Below, piece by piece: positions 32,698 through 39,883 of a stretch of DNA of 39,883 nt. A program made the position numbers and the translations under genes. Positions within the stretch are counted from its first letter, which is position 1. The number at the start of each line of letters is the position of its first letter. The DNA is from Pseudomonas saliphila (GTDB lineage: Bacteria > Pseudomonadota > Gammaproteobacteria > Pseudomonadales > Pseudomonadaceae), in assembly GCF_008638345.1 (NCBI RefSeq), contig NZ_VTVA01000025.1:1-39883 (forward strand), read 5' to 3'. A model generated the notes under the pieces. The model did no database searches and was not told the DNA's origin. It saw only the letters and a program-made list of their open reading frames with translations.

Positions 32698-35022
32698 ATG
32701 TATCAACATTCGCATAATCCAGAGAGTGACGAACACGAGTCAGGATTGCAGGATCCAGTCTGTGGCATGGTGGTAGAACCAGACAGTCCGTATCAGGCGG
32801 ATTATCAAGGGAAGCGTTTTAACTTCTGCAGCCACAAATGCCAGGTTCGCTTCAACGCCGAGCCGATGAAATATCTGACTCCCGAGCCCGCTTCGCATTC
32901 AGCTCCCAAAGGCGACCCCCATACCGAATATACTTGCCCAATGCACCCGGAGGTGCGGCAGATGGGGCCAGGCAGCTGTCCGATTTGCGGAATGGCATTG
33001 GAGCCGGTGTTGCCTGATCTGGAGGATGAAGATAATCCAGAGCTCGAAGATTTCAGCCGGCGTTTCTGGTGGACACTTCCCTTCACTGTCATCGTCACAG
33101 CCCTTGCAATGTTCGGCCATGGCCTAGCCCTATTCCACGGGCAATCGCAAAACTGGATCGAACTCGCTCTCGCTTCGCCGGTTGTACTGTGGGGCGGTTT
33201 GCCCTTCTTCGTGCGGGGGTTGGCCTCGGTTCGGCAGCGTAGCCCCAACATGTGGACCCTGATTGGTCTAGGGACCGCTGCAGCATACGGCTATAGCGTT
33301 GTGGCGACCGTGCTACCTGAACTGTTCCCAGCCTCTTTCAACGTTGGTGGCCGGATCGGCGTGTACTACGAAGCAGCTGCCGTGATTATCTCGCTAACCC
33401 TGCTTGGACAGATGTTGGAACTGCGCGCGAGATCGAAGACCTCTTCGGCGATCAGAGCTCTGCTGGGACTGTCTCCGAAAACCGCAAGGCGGATCAACCG
33501 CGACGGTAGCGAGGAAGATATTCCCCTGGAACATGTGCACCTGGGCGACAAACTACGGGTTCGCCCGGGTGAAAAAGTCCCGGTGGATGGTCTCGTTGTG
33601 GAAGGAGAAAGTGCGGTTGATGAAGCCATGCTCACAGGCGAGCCGGTTCCGGTTACCAAGCGAGCTGGCGATACGGTTATTGGCGCTACGCTCAATGTGC
33701 ACGGTGCGCTGGTTGTCGAGGCCACCCATGTTGGATCAGAAACCATGCTTTCGCAGATTGTGCAGATGGTGGCCAGCGCGCAGCGTTCCAAGGCTCCGAT
33801 GCAGCGCATGGCCGACTCCGTTGCCGGCTATTTTGTGGTCGTAGTGGTAGCCATCGCCATAACAACATTTTTTGCTTGGGGTCTGTTTGGCCCGGAGCAG
33901 GGATGGGTGTTTGGTTTGATCAACGCTGTGGCGGTACTGATTATTGCCTGTCCGTGCGCACTCGGTTTGGCCACGCCCATGTCTGTTATGGTTGCCACCG
34001 GTAAGGCTGCAAACAGCGGTGTGCTATTTCGCGATGCCGCCGCCATCGAGAACTTCAAGAAAGTTACTACCCTTATCGTGGATAAGACCGGAACATTGAC
34101 CGAGGGCCGGCCGGTTTTCGAGCAGGCTGTGGGTTTCGATTCTTTCAGTCAGGACGAAGTACTTCGGTTGGCCGCCAGCCTCGATCAGGGAAGCGAGCAC
34201 CCGTTAGCTCACGCAATCGTGGACCATGCACGCTCCCGACGCATCGCGCTGGCGACCCCTGACAGCTTTGAGTCTGCATCAGGAATCGGCGTAAGCGGCC
34301 AAGTTGAAGGTCGCCAGCTTCACTTGGGTAACACTGCGTTGATGGAAGACACAGGCGTGGACGTCGGTCCTCTCAAGACAAAGGCCGAGGAGCTGAGGCA
34401 GCGTGGTAGTAGCGTGATGTTTCTCGCGGTAGATAACCGTCTGGCAGGCGTGCTGGCCGTATCAGATCCGATCAAACCGACCTCCGGAGAAGCAGTTTCG
34501 CGCCTTCATGCTGAGGGCATTCGAGTCATCATGGCGACTGGGGATGGTTTGACCACGGCTCGTGCGGTAGCCCAGGACCTGAATATCGATGAGGTACATG
34601 GTGAGGTCAAACCGCAGGACAAGGAGCAACTTGCATCACGTTTGCAACGTGAAGGCGAGTTTGTAGCAATGGCCGGTGACGGAATCAATGACGCGCCTGC
34701 TTTGGCCAGGGCGGACGTGGGAATAGCCATGGGGACCGGCACGGATGTAGCGATGAGCAGCGCGCAGGTCACTCTGGTGAAGGGCGACCTTATGGGCATC
34801 CTTCGCGCCCGCACATTGTCGGTAGCGACGGTTCGGAACATGCGGCAGAACTTGCTGTTCGCCTTTATGTATAACGGTCTCAGCATTCCTATCGCAGCAG
34901 GCGTTCTTTATCCGTTCACGGGTTTACTACTTTCGCCCATGATCGCGGCATTAGCGATGAGCTTGAGCTCGGCCTCGGTCGTGTTCAATGCGCTGCGCTT
35001 GCAGCGTGCGCGGATCGATTGA
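32698..35022 (+). CDS. Cu(+)-exporting P1B-type ATPase with YHS and HMBD N-terminus
   Basis: A 774-residue inner-membrane ATPase. Residues 18-62 are a YHS domain ([20 protein letters not shown]). Residues 78-107 are a heavy-metal-binding segment ([17 protein letters not shown]). No HMA domain with CxxC is present. Then come helices, the TGEP loop, the metal-site motif CPC (Cys418, Cys420), the phosphorylated DKTGT at Asp462, SEHPLAHAI and [14 protein letters not shown] together with this plan marks a Cu(I)/Ag(I) exporter like SilP/CopF. ATG 32698 has AAGGGAG upstream. No copper box was seen in 32518-32697, so it may be read from the upstream operon. Confidence 0.94.
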   Translation: MYQHSHNPESDEHESGLQDPVCGMVVEPDSPYQADYQGKRFNFCSHKCQVRFNAEPMKYLTPEPASHSAPKGDPHTEYTCPMHPEVRQMGPGSCPICGMALEPVLPDLEDEDNPELEDFSRRFWWTLPFTVIVTALAMFGHGLALFHGQSQNWIELALASPVVLWGGLPFFVRGLASVRQRSPNMWTLIGLGTAAAYGYSVVATVLPELFPASFNVGGRIGVYYEAAAVIISLTLLGQMLELRARSKTSSAIRALLGLSPKTARRINRDGSEEDIPLEHVHLGDKLRVRPGEKVPVDGLVVEGESAVDEAMLTGEPVPVTKRAGDTVIGATLNVHGALVVEATHVGSETMLSQIVQMVASAQRSKAPMQRMADSVAGYFVVVVVAIAITTFFAWGLFGPEQGWVFGLINAVAVLIIACPCALGLATPMSVMVATGKAANSGVLFRDAAAIENFKKVTTLIVDKTGTLTEGRPVFEQAVGFDSFSQDEVLRLAASLDQGSEHPLAHAIVDHARSRRIALATPDSFESASGIGVSGQVEGRQLHLGNTALMEDTGVDVGPLKTKAEELRQRGSSVMFLAVDNRLAGVLAVSDPIKPTSGEAVSRLHAEGIRVIMATGDGLTTARAVAQDLNIDEVHGEVKPQDKEQLASRLQREGEFVAMAGDGINDAPALARADVGIAMGTGTDVAMSSAQVTLVKGDLMGILRARTLSVATVRNMRQNLLFAFMYNGLSIPIAAGVLYPFTGLLLSPMIAALAMSLSSASVVFNALRLQRARID

Positions 35023-35089
35023 CGCGCCACGATGACAGGGTTCGACGGCGAGTATATTCAATGCCGAGCGAGCACAACTGAGAGCCAGT

Positions 35090-35120
35090 CCAGGCGAATA
35101 AAACGGCTCGCTTCGCCTGG
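35090..35120 (+). terminator. Inverted repeat after the copper ATPase gene
   Basis: CCAGGCGAA and TTCGCCTGG form 9-bp arms with a 13-base loop, 68 bases after the ATPase stop. The T-run comes later (35136-35142), so termination is only plausible. No credible gene was seen in 35121-35460. Confidence 0.45.
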
Positions 35121-35467
35121 CTGCTAGTGATCTTCATTTTTTATCGGCGTGATGATGGATGTCGGAAATGGCGGGCGGATGTCCGGCAGCGAAGTACTTC
35201 GTTGGTGGGCGTGATTGCGTACTGCGTTGGCACCAGAGCACCATAGTGACCGCCTACAACTTAACCATCGTGAGCTGGCAGCACTCACCGTTACCGCTTG
35301 CTCTTCTCACAGTCGCTGCCGTCAAATAAGCACTATCCGAGGCTCATGAAAGTGGTGAGGACACGAAAATCCCGATCGTAGTTTTGCAGGAGAATTGTTC
35401 CTGTTCATTATGGTATCAACGGGGCCGGAGGCTATTGTCGAAGGGCTGACACTTCATGTGGATGTGA

Positions 35468-35483
35468 CTGTATAAATATACAG
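35468..35483 (+). promoter_or_regulatory. LexA (SOS) box near the right edge of the cargo
   Basis: CTGTATAAATATACAG fits CTGT-N8-ACAG and is one base from the ideal alternating TA core. It precedes a coupled pair of small ORFs reading toward the umuC remnant. Confidence 0.85.
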
Positions 35484-35517
35484 CTATCTGCTAGGATTAT
35501 CTTATCGGCGAAGGTGA

Positions 35518-35607
35518 ATGGCCAACTCACTCTCGCAATACCCCAAGGGTTATGAGCATCCCAAGACGGACGGTCGCCCCAGAATCACGCTGAGTGAGAT
35601 CTTTTGA
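35518..35607 (+). CDS. 29-residue ORF behind the LexA box
   Basis: ATG 35518 with AAGGTG upstream opens a 29-codon frame (MANSLSQYPKGYEHP..., rich in Pro and charged residues) ending in TGATG, so the next gene starts in its stop. The arrangement suggests a leader peptide or the truncated first gene of an SOS-controlled pair. No family is recognised. Confidence 0.4.
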   Translation: MANSLSQYPKGYEHPKTDGRPRITLSEIF

Positions 35608-36149
35608 TGAGTCAGGTTTCCCCAAGCAATTTCCCTAAAGGAATCATCGGTAAGGGCCACAAAGAGAAGGATTTCAAGTTCCTGGTTCTGTCGGATAGCG
35701 CTCTAGGTCTGATTCAGTCTCAACTCGACAGCTTGCCCCCGTCCCAACGGCGAAGCGCAAATAGGGCGTTATTTTACTTCGAATGCTTTTTGTGGCTAAC
35801 CAATCACCCCCCTATCGCAAGCGCTCTGGATCTCCGTACCAACGCCTTCCTGATCGTTCAGCGCCTTTTTTATGGGGCTCTGCACTCGAAATGTTTCCTG
35901 GCCGCTGACATAAAGCACTCAGGCAGACGGAGGCTTGTCCTGTATTTCTTCAAACTTCTTGCCGGGGTGTCTAAATCGACTCATATCAACATTTTTGTAC
36001 CCTCAGACCTTACAGATAGCCAGGTCAAGGAGTGCATTGCTCAATTTGAATCTATTCGAGTTGATTCCGTTCGTGTAGCCAAGCTCACGGGATGGCATGT
36101 GGCAAACCGAAACGCGGGCTCAAAGACATCATCCGCAGGCACAATATAG
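35607..36149 (+). CDS. Unknown protein, probably truncated at the umuC junction
   Basis: 180 residues from ATG 35607 (TTG 35604 is an alternative). It is basic and mixed helical: LPPSQRRSANRALFYFECF, FLIVQRLFYGALHSK and RRRLVLYFFKLLAG are the distinctive pieces. No domain is recognised. The last 25 codons run out of frame through umuC-like sequence, so the natural C-terminus has been lost. It may be the N-terminal part of a larger DNA-handling protein such as an integrase of the inserted element, but catalytic residues are not present to show this. It sits 3' of a LexA box and a 29-codon ORF with which it is coupled. Confidence 0.45.
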   Translation: MSQVSPSNFPKGIIGKGHKEKDFKFLVLSDSALGLIQSQLDSLPPSQRRSANRALFYFECFLWLTNHPPIASALDLRTNAFLIVQRLFYGALHSKCFLAADIKHSGRRRLVLYFFKLLAGVSKSTHINIFVPSDLTDSQVKECIAQFESIRVDSVRVAKLTGWHVANRNAGSKTSSAGTI

Positions 36150-37213
36150 AAACGTTCAGCAGTAACTTTGCACTTTACGGTGACCTAAGCGAGCGAGTAA
36201 TGAGCATTATTGAGTCTAGGTTGCCTCTCGTGGAGGTTTATTCAATTGACGAGTCCTTCGCCGATTTAACCGGTATGCCTGAACCTCATGATCGCCTTGG
36301 TTATTCTTTACGGTCCGAGATATTAAAGAAGACGGGCATACCAGTAGGAATCGGCATAGCGAATACAAAGACATTGGCAAAGTTAGCGAATGCAGCAGCT
36401 AAACGTTGGCAAACACAAACTGGCGGCGTAGTTGATATACGTGATCCAGAAAAACGAGATAAATTGCTTAAAGCCATGCCGGTGGATGAAGTATGGGGGA
36501 TTGGGCGAAGACTACATGAGAAGTTGCAGGAGATGAATATAAAAACTGCATGGGATCTTGCCAAAGCAGATACGCCACTATTAAGGAAGCGGTTTAGTGT
36601 ACTCGTTGAAAAAACTGCGAGAGAGCTGGTCGGGATTAGTTGTTTAGATATGGAGCCTGTCTCCCCATCCAAAAAGGAGATATGCACGAGTCGTTCATTT
36701 GGCCGCAGGCTTTATGATCTGACTGAGCTTCAGGAGGCAGTTACAAGTTACGTGTCCAGGGCAGCTGAGAAGATGCGCGGACAAAAATCCTTCTGCAATC
36801 TAATGCAGGTTGGGATAAGGACTGGCATGTTCAATGAAAACGAACAGAAGTATTCAAGAGCAATACTCTGCCATTTGCCTTATCCAACTGACGACAGCAG
36901 GTTGATGATAAAGACTGCCCTAAGCGGACTGGATCAGATCTACAGGAAAGGGCCGGCCTACGCCAAGGCATCAATCCTTCTGATGGATCTGTGCGACCGT
37001 GAGCAGCTGACGCCGGATCTCTTCGAGCCCACACAGCTCCTGAGCACAGACAGGCTAATGGTGACGCTGGATGAGATCAACGGGAGGTGGGGGCGTGGAA
37101 CGATACGGCCAGGGCGCTTGCAGCGTCAGTTCTCCGGAGATATGCAACGTAACCATCTGAGCCCGGCCTATACGACGAAGCTTTCTGAACTGTTTACGGT
37201 GAAGGCTCGCTGA
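36065..37213 (+). pseudogene. umuC: umuC/rulB without its N-terminal ~40 codons
   Basis: The frame is open from 36065, with the first ATG at 36092 (373 codons). It shows the whole Y-family DNA polymerase V catalytic subunit from about residue 42 of E. coli UmuC to the end: HNIETFSSNFALYGDLSERVM, VEVYSIDESFADLTG with the catalytic Asp-Glu, GIGIANTKTLAKLANAAAKRW, VWGIGRRL and LSPAYTTKLSELFTVK. The missing start includes the first catalytic aspartate (FALVDxNxFYxS), so no polymerase activity is expected. It reads on from an unrelated ORF whose end overlaps it in another frame. With the umuD remnant at 642 it frames the island. Confidence 0.9.
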
Positions 37214-37216
37214 GAG

Positions 37217-37498
37217 TTACAGGTTGCCCTTTCTGACGCGACCATAGCGCTTTTTAATCCATTCTTTTATTTGAAATTCAGTGAGCATTCTTCCGCTTGG
37301 GATTCCTGAGAAAAGATCACGCACTTGGTAGTTGTCCCAGTCGGGTGATTTAATTAAAAGCATGTCGGGCTCAATATGATCCTCATCACCCAGAACAGCC
37401 AAACATCTCCACCCTCTCTTTGCTAACCTTGCGTTCCATACAGAACTCCAGTCGCAGATACTTACACCGTATTTCGCGGCATAGGTTTCAAGTTTCAC
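37217..37498 (-). CDS. Hypothetical 93-residue protein
   Basis: A GTG start at 37498 (VKLETYAAKYGVSI), then CDWSSVWNARLAKRGWRC, an acidic middle (GDEDHIEPD) and a basic end (WIKKRYGRVRKGNL). Convergent to the umuC remnant, 3 bases between the stop codons. No signal peptide or family recognised; the dense charge pattern resembles a small soluble cytosolic protein. The interval 37499-38089 carries no supported gene; an imperfect 12-bp hairpin is noted at 37733-37759. Confidence 0.55.
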   Translation of the reverse strand: MKLETYAAKYGVSICDWSSVWNARLAKRGWRCLAVLGDEDHIEPDMLLIKSPDWDNYQVRDLFSGIPSGRMLTEFQIKEWIKKRYGRVRKGNL

Positions 37499-38089
37499 GG
37501 TTTATATTCCTTGCTTGTGTATCGGATCTCATCAGGCAAATAGTTGATATTCCTGGCTTAACTCAGCGTATCGATTCACGCAAATAGTACGGCATTACTT
37601 GAACATCCCAACGGGCATGCAGATCGACCAGGTGAAGCTGATTGCTCTCCGGGCAATGCTAGAAAACGTGAATTGGTGAAATTTGCACGGAGTAGGGTGA
37701 TGATCCTGTTTGGCCTCAAAATCTCGTCGCGTGGTGTGAGGATGTCTCATCCTCATACCAACGCGCTGCAGAGCCCGCAAACGCTACCCACCACGCCGAA
37801 GCGGTACGGCACTCCCACATACACTCCCACACTCCGTTAGGGCTTGTGCCTCGTCCGAAGCTCCTTGGATTACAAGAACACCCAATAAGCGGGCACCAGA
37901 CATCAGGAGAAAAAAATGGCGCAAAATGCTCCCAATCCTCCCTTTCTTATCTGCTAACCTGAAGTTCAGGTTCAATCACCGCATCTTAAGCTGTGCTTTC
38001 AATTAATGTGAAGCGACGTATTTCGGTGCCAAGCCGGTAGCGCATGCGGTCTTGTTAGTTTCTGAGTATCGGATTTCACAGGAGCTCAC

Positions 38090-38152
38090 AGCTAACAAGT
38101 CGCTTAATTTCCGGACTCCCTGGTCAGAACGCCGCTTAGCTTAGCGTTGGGA
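38090..38152 (+). other. attC-like integron recombination site
   Basis: A 63-base segment begins AGCTAACAAGTCGCTTAA and ends GCTTAGCTTAGCGTTGGGA. The outer AAC...GTT cores are as in attC sites (RYYYAAC ... GTTRRRY), with L-box-like inner parts GCTTAA and TTAGC. The middle has only a weak stem, and the outer core is imperfect (GC in place of YY). It precedes a gene with its own ribosome site, as in gene cassettes. Confidence 0.4.
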
Positions 38153-38191
38153 GGCGCCTGACGTAAGGAGTCGGAGAATAGGAGGTTTCAC

Positions 38192-38866
38192 ATGAAGCCG
38201 ACGATTGGTATTGCGGGTGTGGTCGCGATGCTTGTGAACTCGTCTGTTGGTGCTGGCGAAGAGTATTTGGTTGTTGACGCAGCATATCGTGATAGCGGTT
38301 TCTACATGAGCGTGGACCTTTCGGTGCAGGTTCCCGCAGAGGCAGAGGAGATCGAATCGGACCTGATCTATACCGGCCTAGCAATGTCGAGCGGGTACTC
38401 TCTGACGCCTTTCGGTATCCGAGTGCCTAAGGCGCTTGCGCAACGGTTGTCGCTGAGTACACCTAATAAAGAGGAGCCAGAAGTCTATACGGTGCTGCTC
38501 GATGGGGAGCCCCTTCAATCGGCGGCAGCGTCAGAGTCCGTTACCGTCCAGATGTCATCGCGCACGTTGCCAAACGCTGAAGACGTGCGCAGGACAACGG
38601 GCGAGTCTCTCGACGGAAACCTTCGATTCACAGTTACGGACGATCCGATTCCCTTGGTTATTGGTGTGGTGGCTGCCGCTGCAGGGTTAATCTGTGGAGT
38701 CCCTTACATGGTTGAAAACCTCGGAAATGACTGCACAGACGCGGCATTGAAGCAGTGTGGTGTGGGAAACGTGGCTAGTAGCGTGAATGAGTCTCTGCTT
38801 GGAATGGATTGGCGGGCGGGGGCAAAGGTCGGTTGCGGCATGACGTGCAACGTTACCTGCAAGTAG
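38192..38866 (+). CDS. Exported protein of unknown function, possible cassette gene
   Basis: A 224-residue protein with GGAGG 8 bases before ATG 38192. A signal peptide (IGIAGVVAMLVNSSVGA) is followed by a domain with many acidic residues, then a hydrophobic segment (VIGVVAAAAGLICGVPY, about residues 156-172), and a Cys-rich end (NDCTDAALKQCGVGN, CGMTCNVTCK). Seven or so cysteines near the C-terminus suggest disulfides or a small toxin/bacteriocin-like end, but no family is recognised. It lies just behind the attC-like element; downstream 38870-39313 has no supported gene. Confidence 0.55.
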   Translation: MKPTIGIAGVVAMLVNSSVGAGEEYLVVDAAYRDSGFYMSVDLSVQVPAEAEEIESDLIYTGLAMSSGYSLTPFGIRVPKALAQRLSLSTPNKEEPEVYTVLLDGEPLQSAAASESVTVQMSSRTLPNAEDVRRTTGESLDGNLRFTVTDDPIPLVIGVVAAAAGLICGVPYMVENLGNDCTDAALKQCGVGNVASSVNESLLGMDWRAGAKVGCGMTCNVTCK

Positions 38867-39313
38867 TAAAAGAGCCTTTCACACGTTCGGGCTGCGCTCG
38901 GGGCCAACAGGTGCCTGCAGCTCTGGGAAACTTGCCGCGATTAAGGCGCCTGGCACATAACCAGATCCCCAGGCCATCGAGAATCGATATCTTCATGGAC
39001 CTGTTCGGCAACACACATCCTTCAGCAGCGCCGGGCTATAGATGGGATTACCGGACGCTTACCCCAATCCGAATTCGGCACCTGGCCCAACGTAGGGTGA
39101 TATCAATCCGCGGTTGAATGATGCTGGGTTATCAACCACGCGTGCTTTTACTTAGCTGTAAAGCGCCACGGTTATTGGCATAAGAGGTAGCTAATTGAAT
39201 TTCTGTTACCCCCGTGTGATCCCAGCGTCGGTTTAGACCGCCCCACACACTGAATTGAAGTCCGGCGAGTATCTTACCGACTCAGTACAGTTTTTCCCTA
39301 CCAAGGAGTCGAT

Positions 39314-39883
39314 GTGTGCAGCCATTACGAAGCGCCCACCAGTAATGGACTGAGACATGCCTTTGGCCAGGCGCCTAACGAGAATTATCAGACTGAGCTG
39401 TGGCCAACTTACGCAGGCCCCTTGGTAAGACTTGCCCCAAGCATTGGAGAGACTATCTCTAGCGAAGAAGATTTCTCTGAATTTACCCTGGACGTGGGGC
39501 AATTCGGGCTACTGCCCCATTGGGCGAAAGATCAGACATTCGGGCGACGGACATACAACGCTCGATCGGAAACTGCGTCTTCCAAGCCTTCTTTTCGTTC
39601 TGCCTGGGCGAAAGGTCAGCACTGCATCATACCGGCGAAGGCGATCTATGAGCCTGACTGGCGGTCTGGGAAGGCAATTCCTACCCGAATCCAACGAAAT
39701 GACGGCGGGATTATGGCCATTGCAGGATTGTGGGATCAATGGACTAATCCTGAAGGAAAAAAGATTCTGTCGTTCTCCATGCTCACCGTGAACGCCGACG
39801 ATCATCCGTTCATGAAGGACTACCACAAGCCGCAGGATGAGAAGCGCATGGTTGTGATATTACCTAACGGTCTGATCCGCGAT
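39314..39883 (+). CDS. HMCES/SRAP abasic-site protein (YedK-like), 3' end outside window
   Basis: A GTG at 39314 with AAGGAG six bases upstream gives VCSHYEAPTSN. Cys2, exposed after Met removal, is the SRAP active residue that links to abasic sites in single-stranded DNA. Further family segments are FGLLPHWAKD, YNARSET, PAKAIYEPDW (with the catalytic Glu) and a late HPFMKDYHKP. The frame continues to the right edge (190 codons; complete proteins are about 220). These proteins protect abasic sites and belong to SOS-response neighbourhoods, fitting the nearby umuC remnant. The ATG at 39312 is in another frame and stops early. No LexA box was seen before it. Confidence 0.85.
   Translation, partial: MCSHYEAPTSNGLRHAFGQAPNENYQTELWPTYAGPLVRLAPSIGETISSEEDFSEFTLDVGQFGLLPHWAKDQTFGRRTYNARSETASSKPSFRSAWAKGQHCIIPAKAIYEPDWRSGKAIPTRIQRNDGGIMAIAGLWDQWTNPEGKKILSFSMLTVNADDHPFMKDYHKPQDEKRMVVILPNGLIRD

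Noticed and set aside
38809..39117. 102-codon plus frame after the exported unknown protein
   Set aside because: Overlaps the end of the preceding gene in another frame and resembles no family.
39312..39355. ATG 39312 as start of the SRAP gene
   Set aside because: That frame ends after 13 codons; the GTG at 39314 gives the family start with Cys2.

Overview
The window reads as an accessory metal-resistance island, most probably from Pseudomonas in the broad sense. An OprD-family porin, a DUF2790 protein, PtrA-like small secreted proteins, CadR/PbrR-type MerR regulators and Pseudomonas-style copper boxes all point that way. No replication gene, integrase catalytic domain, tRNA, rRNA or CRISPR array was seen, so plasmid versus chromosome cannot be decided from the sequence.

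Layout, left to right. 1-479: the end of an outer-membrane beta-barrel gene. 613-785: a LexA box followed by a umuD (rulA) 5' remnant that stops making sense after about 30 codons. 835-3633: two MerR/CDF modules, each a CadR/PbrR-like regulator divergent from a cation-diffusion-facilitator with an unusual metal site. 3628-12159: a near-perfect CusR/CopR copper box, a small secreted protein, a copper-type two-component system, a CzcCBA-type RND efflux operon and a PII-like gene. 12392-13294: a canonical CzcD. 13333-14661: an OprD-family porin behind a copper box. 14969-22061: the copper/silver set, with a small exported protein, CusC, CusB fused to a CusF-like domain, CusA, CusF and a 59-residue secreted protein. 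22241-23308: a scar region with an IS30-family remnant, a DUF2790 gene and an oprD remnant. 23339-25414: a second copper-type sensor kinase and response regulator, facing each other. 25571-35022: copper storage and oxidation genes, with a Csp-type four-helix protein, multicopper oxidase CopA, a Met/His-rich protein, CopB, a cytochrome c and CopG, then a second cytochrome c, a DUF305 protein, a lipoprotein and a Cu+ P-type ATPase. 35468-37213: a second LexA box, two small coupled ORFs and a umuC (rulB) gene without its first ~40 codons. 37217-39883: unknown genes, an attC-like element and a HMCES/SRAP (YedK-like) gene running off the end.

How it works together: the two MerR regulators should switch on their own CDF exporters in response to divalent metals such as Cd, Pb or Zn. 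The two CopRS/CusRS-type systems probably act through a set of at least eight copper boxes. Six of these have a fair -10-like hexamer about 39-45 bp from the box centre; the others have weaker ones. Cytoplasmic Cu(I) would be exported by the P-type ATPase, carried out of the periplasm by CusCFBA, oxidised by CopA and bound by CopB, Csp and the Met/His-rich proteins.

The most striking large-scale point is that the cargo is bounded by broken pieces of an SOS mutagenesis operon: umuD' on the left and 'umuC on the right, in the same orientation. This suggests insertion of the island into a umuDC/rulAB locus with loss of the material in between.
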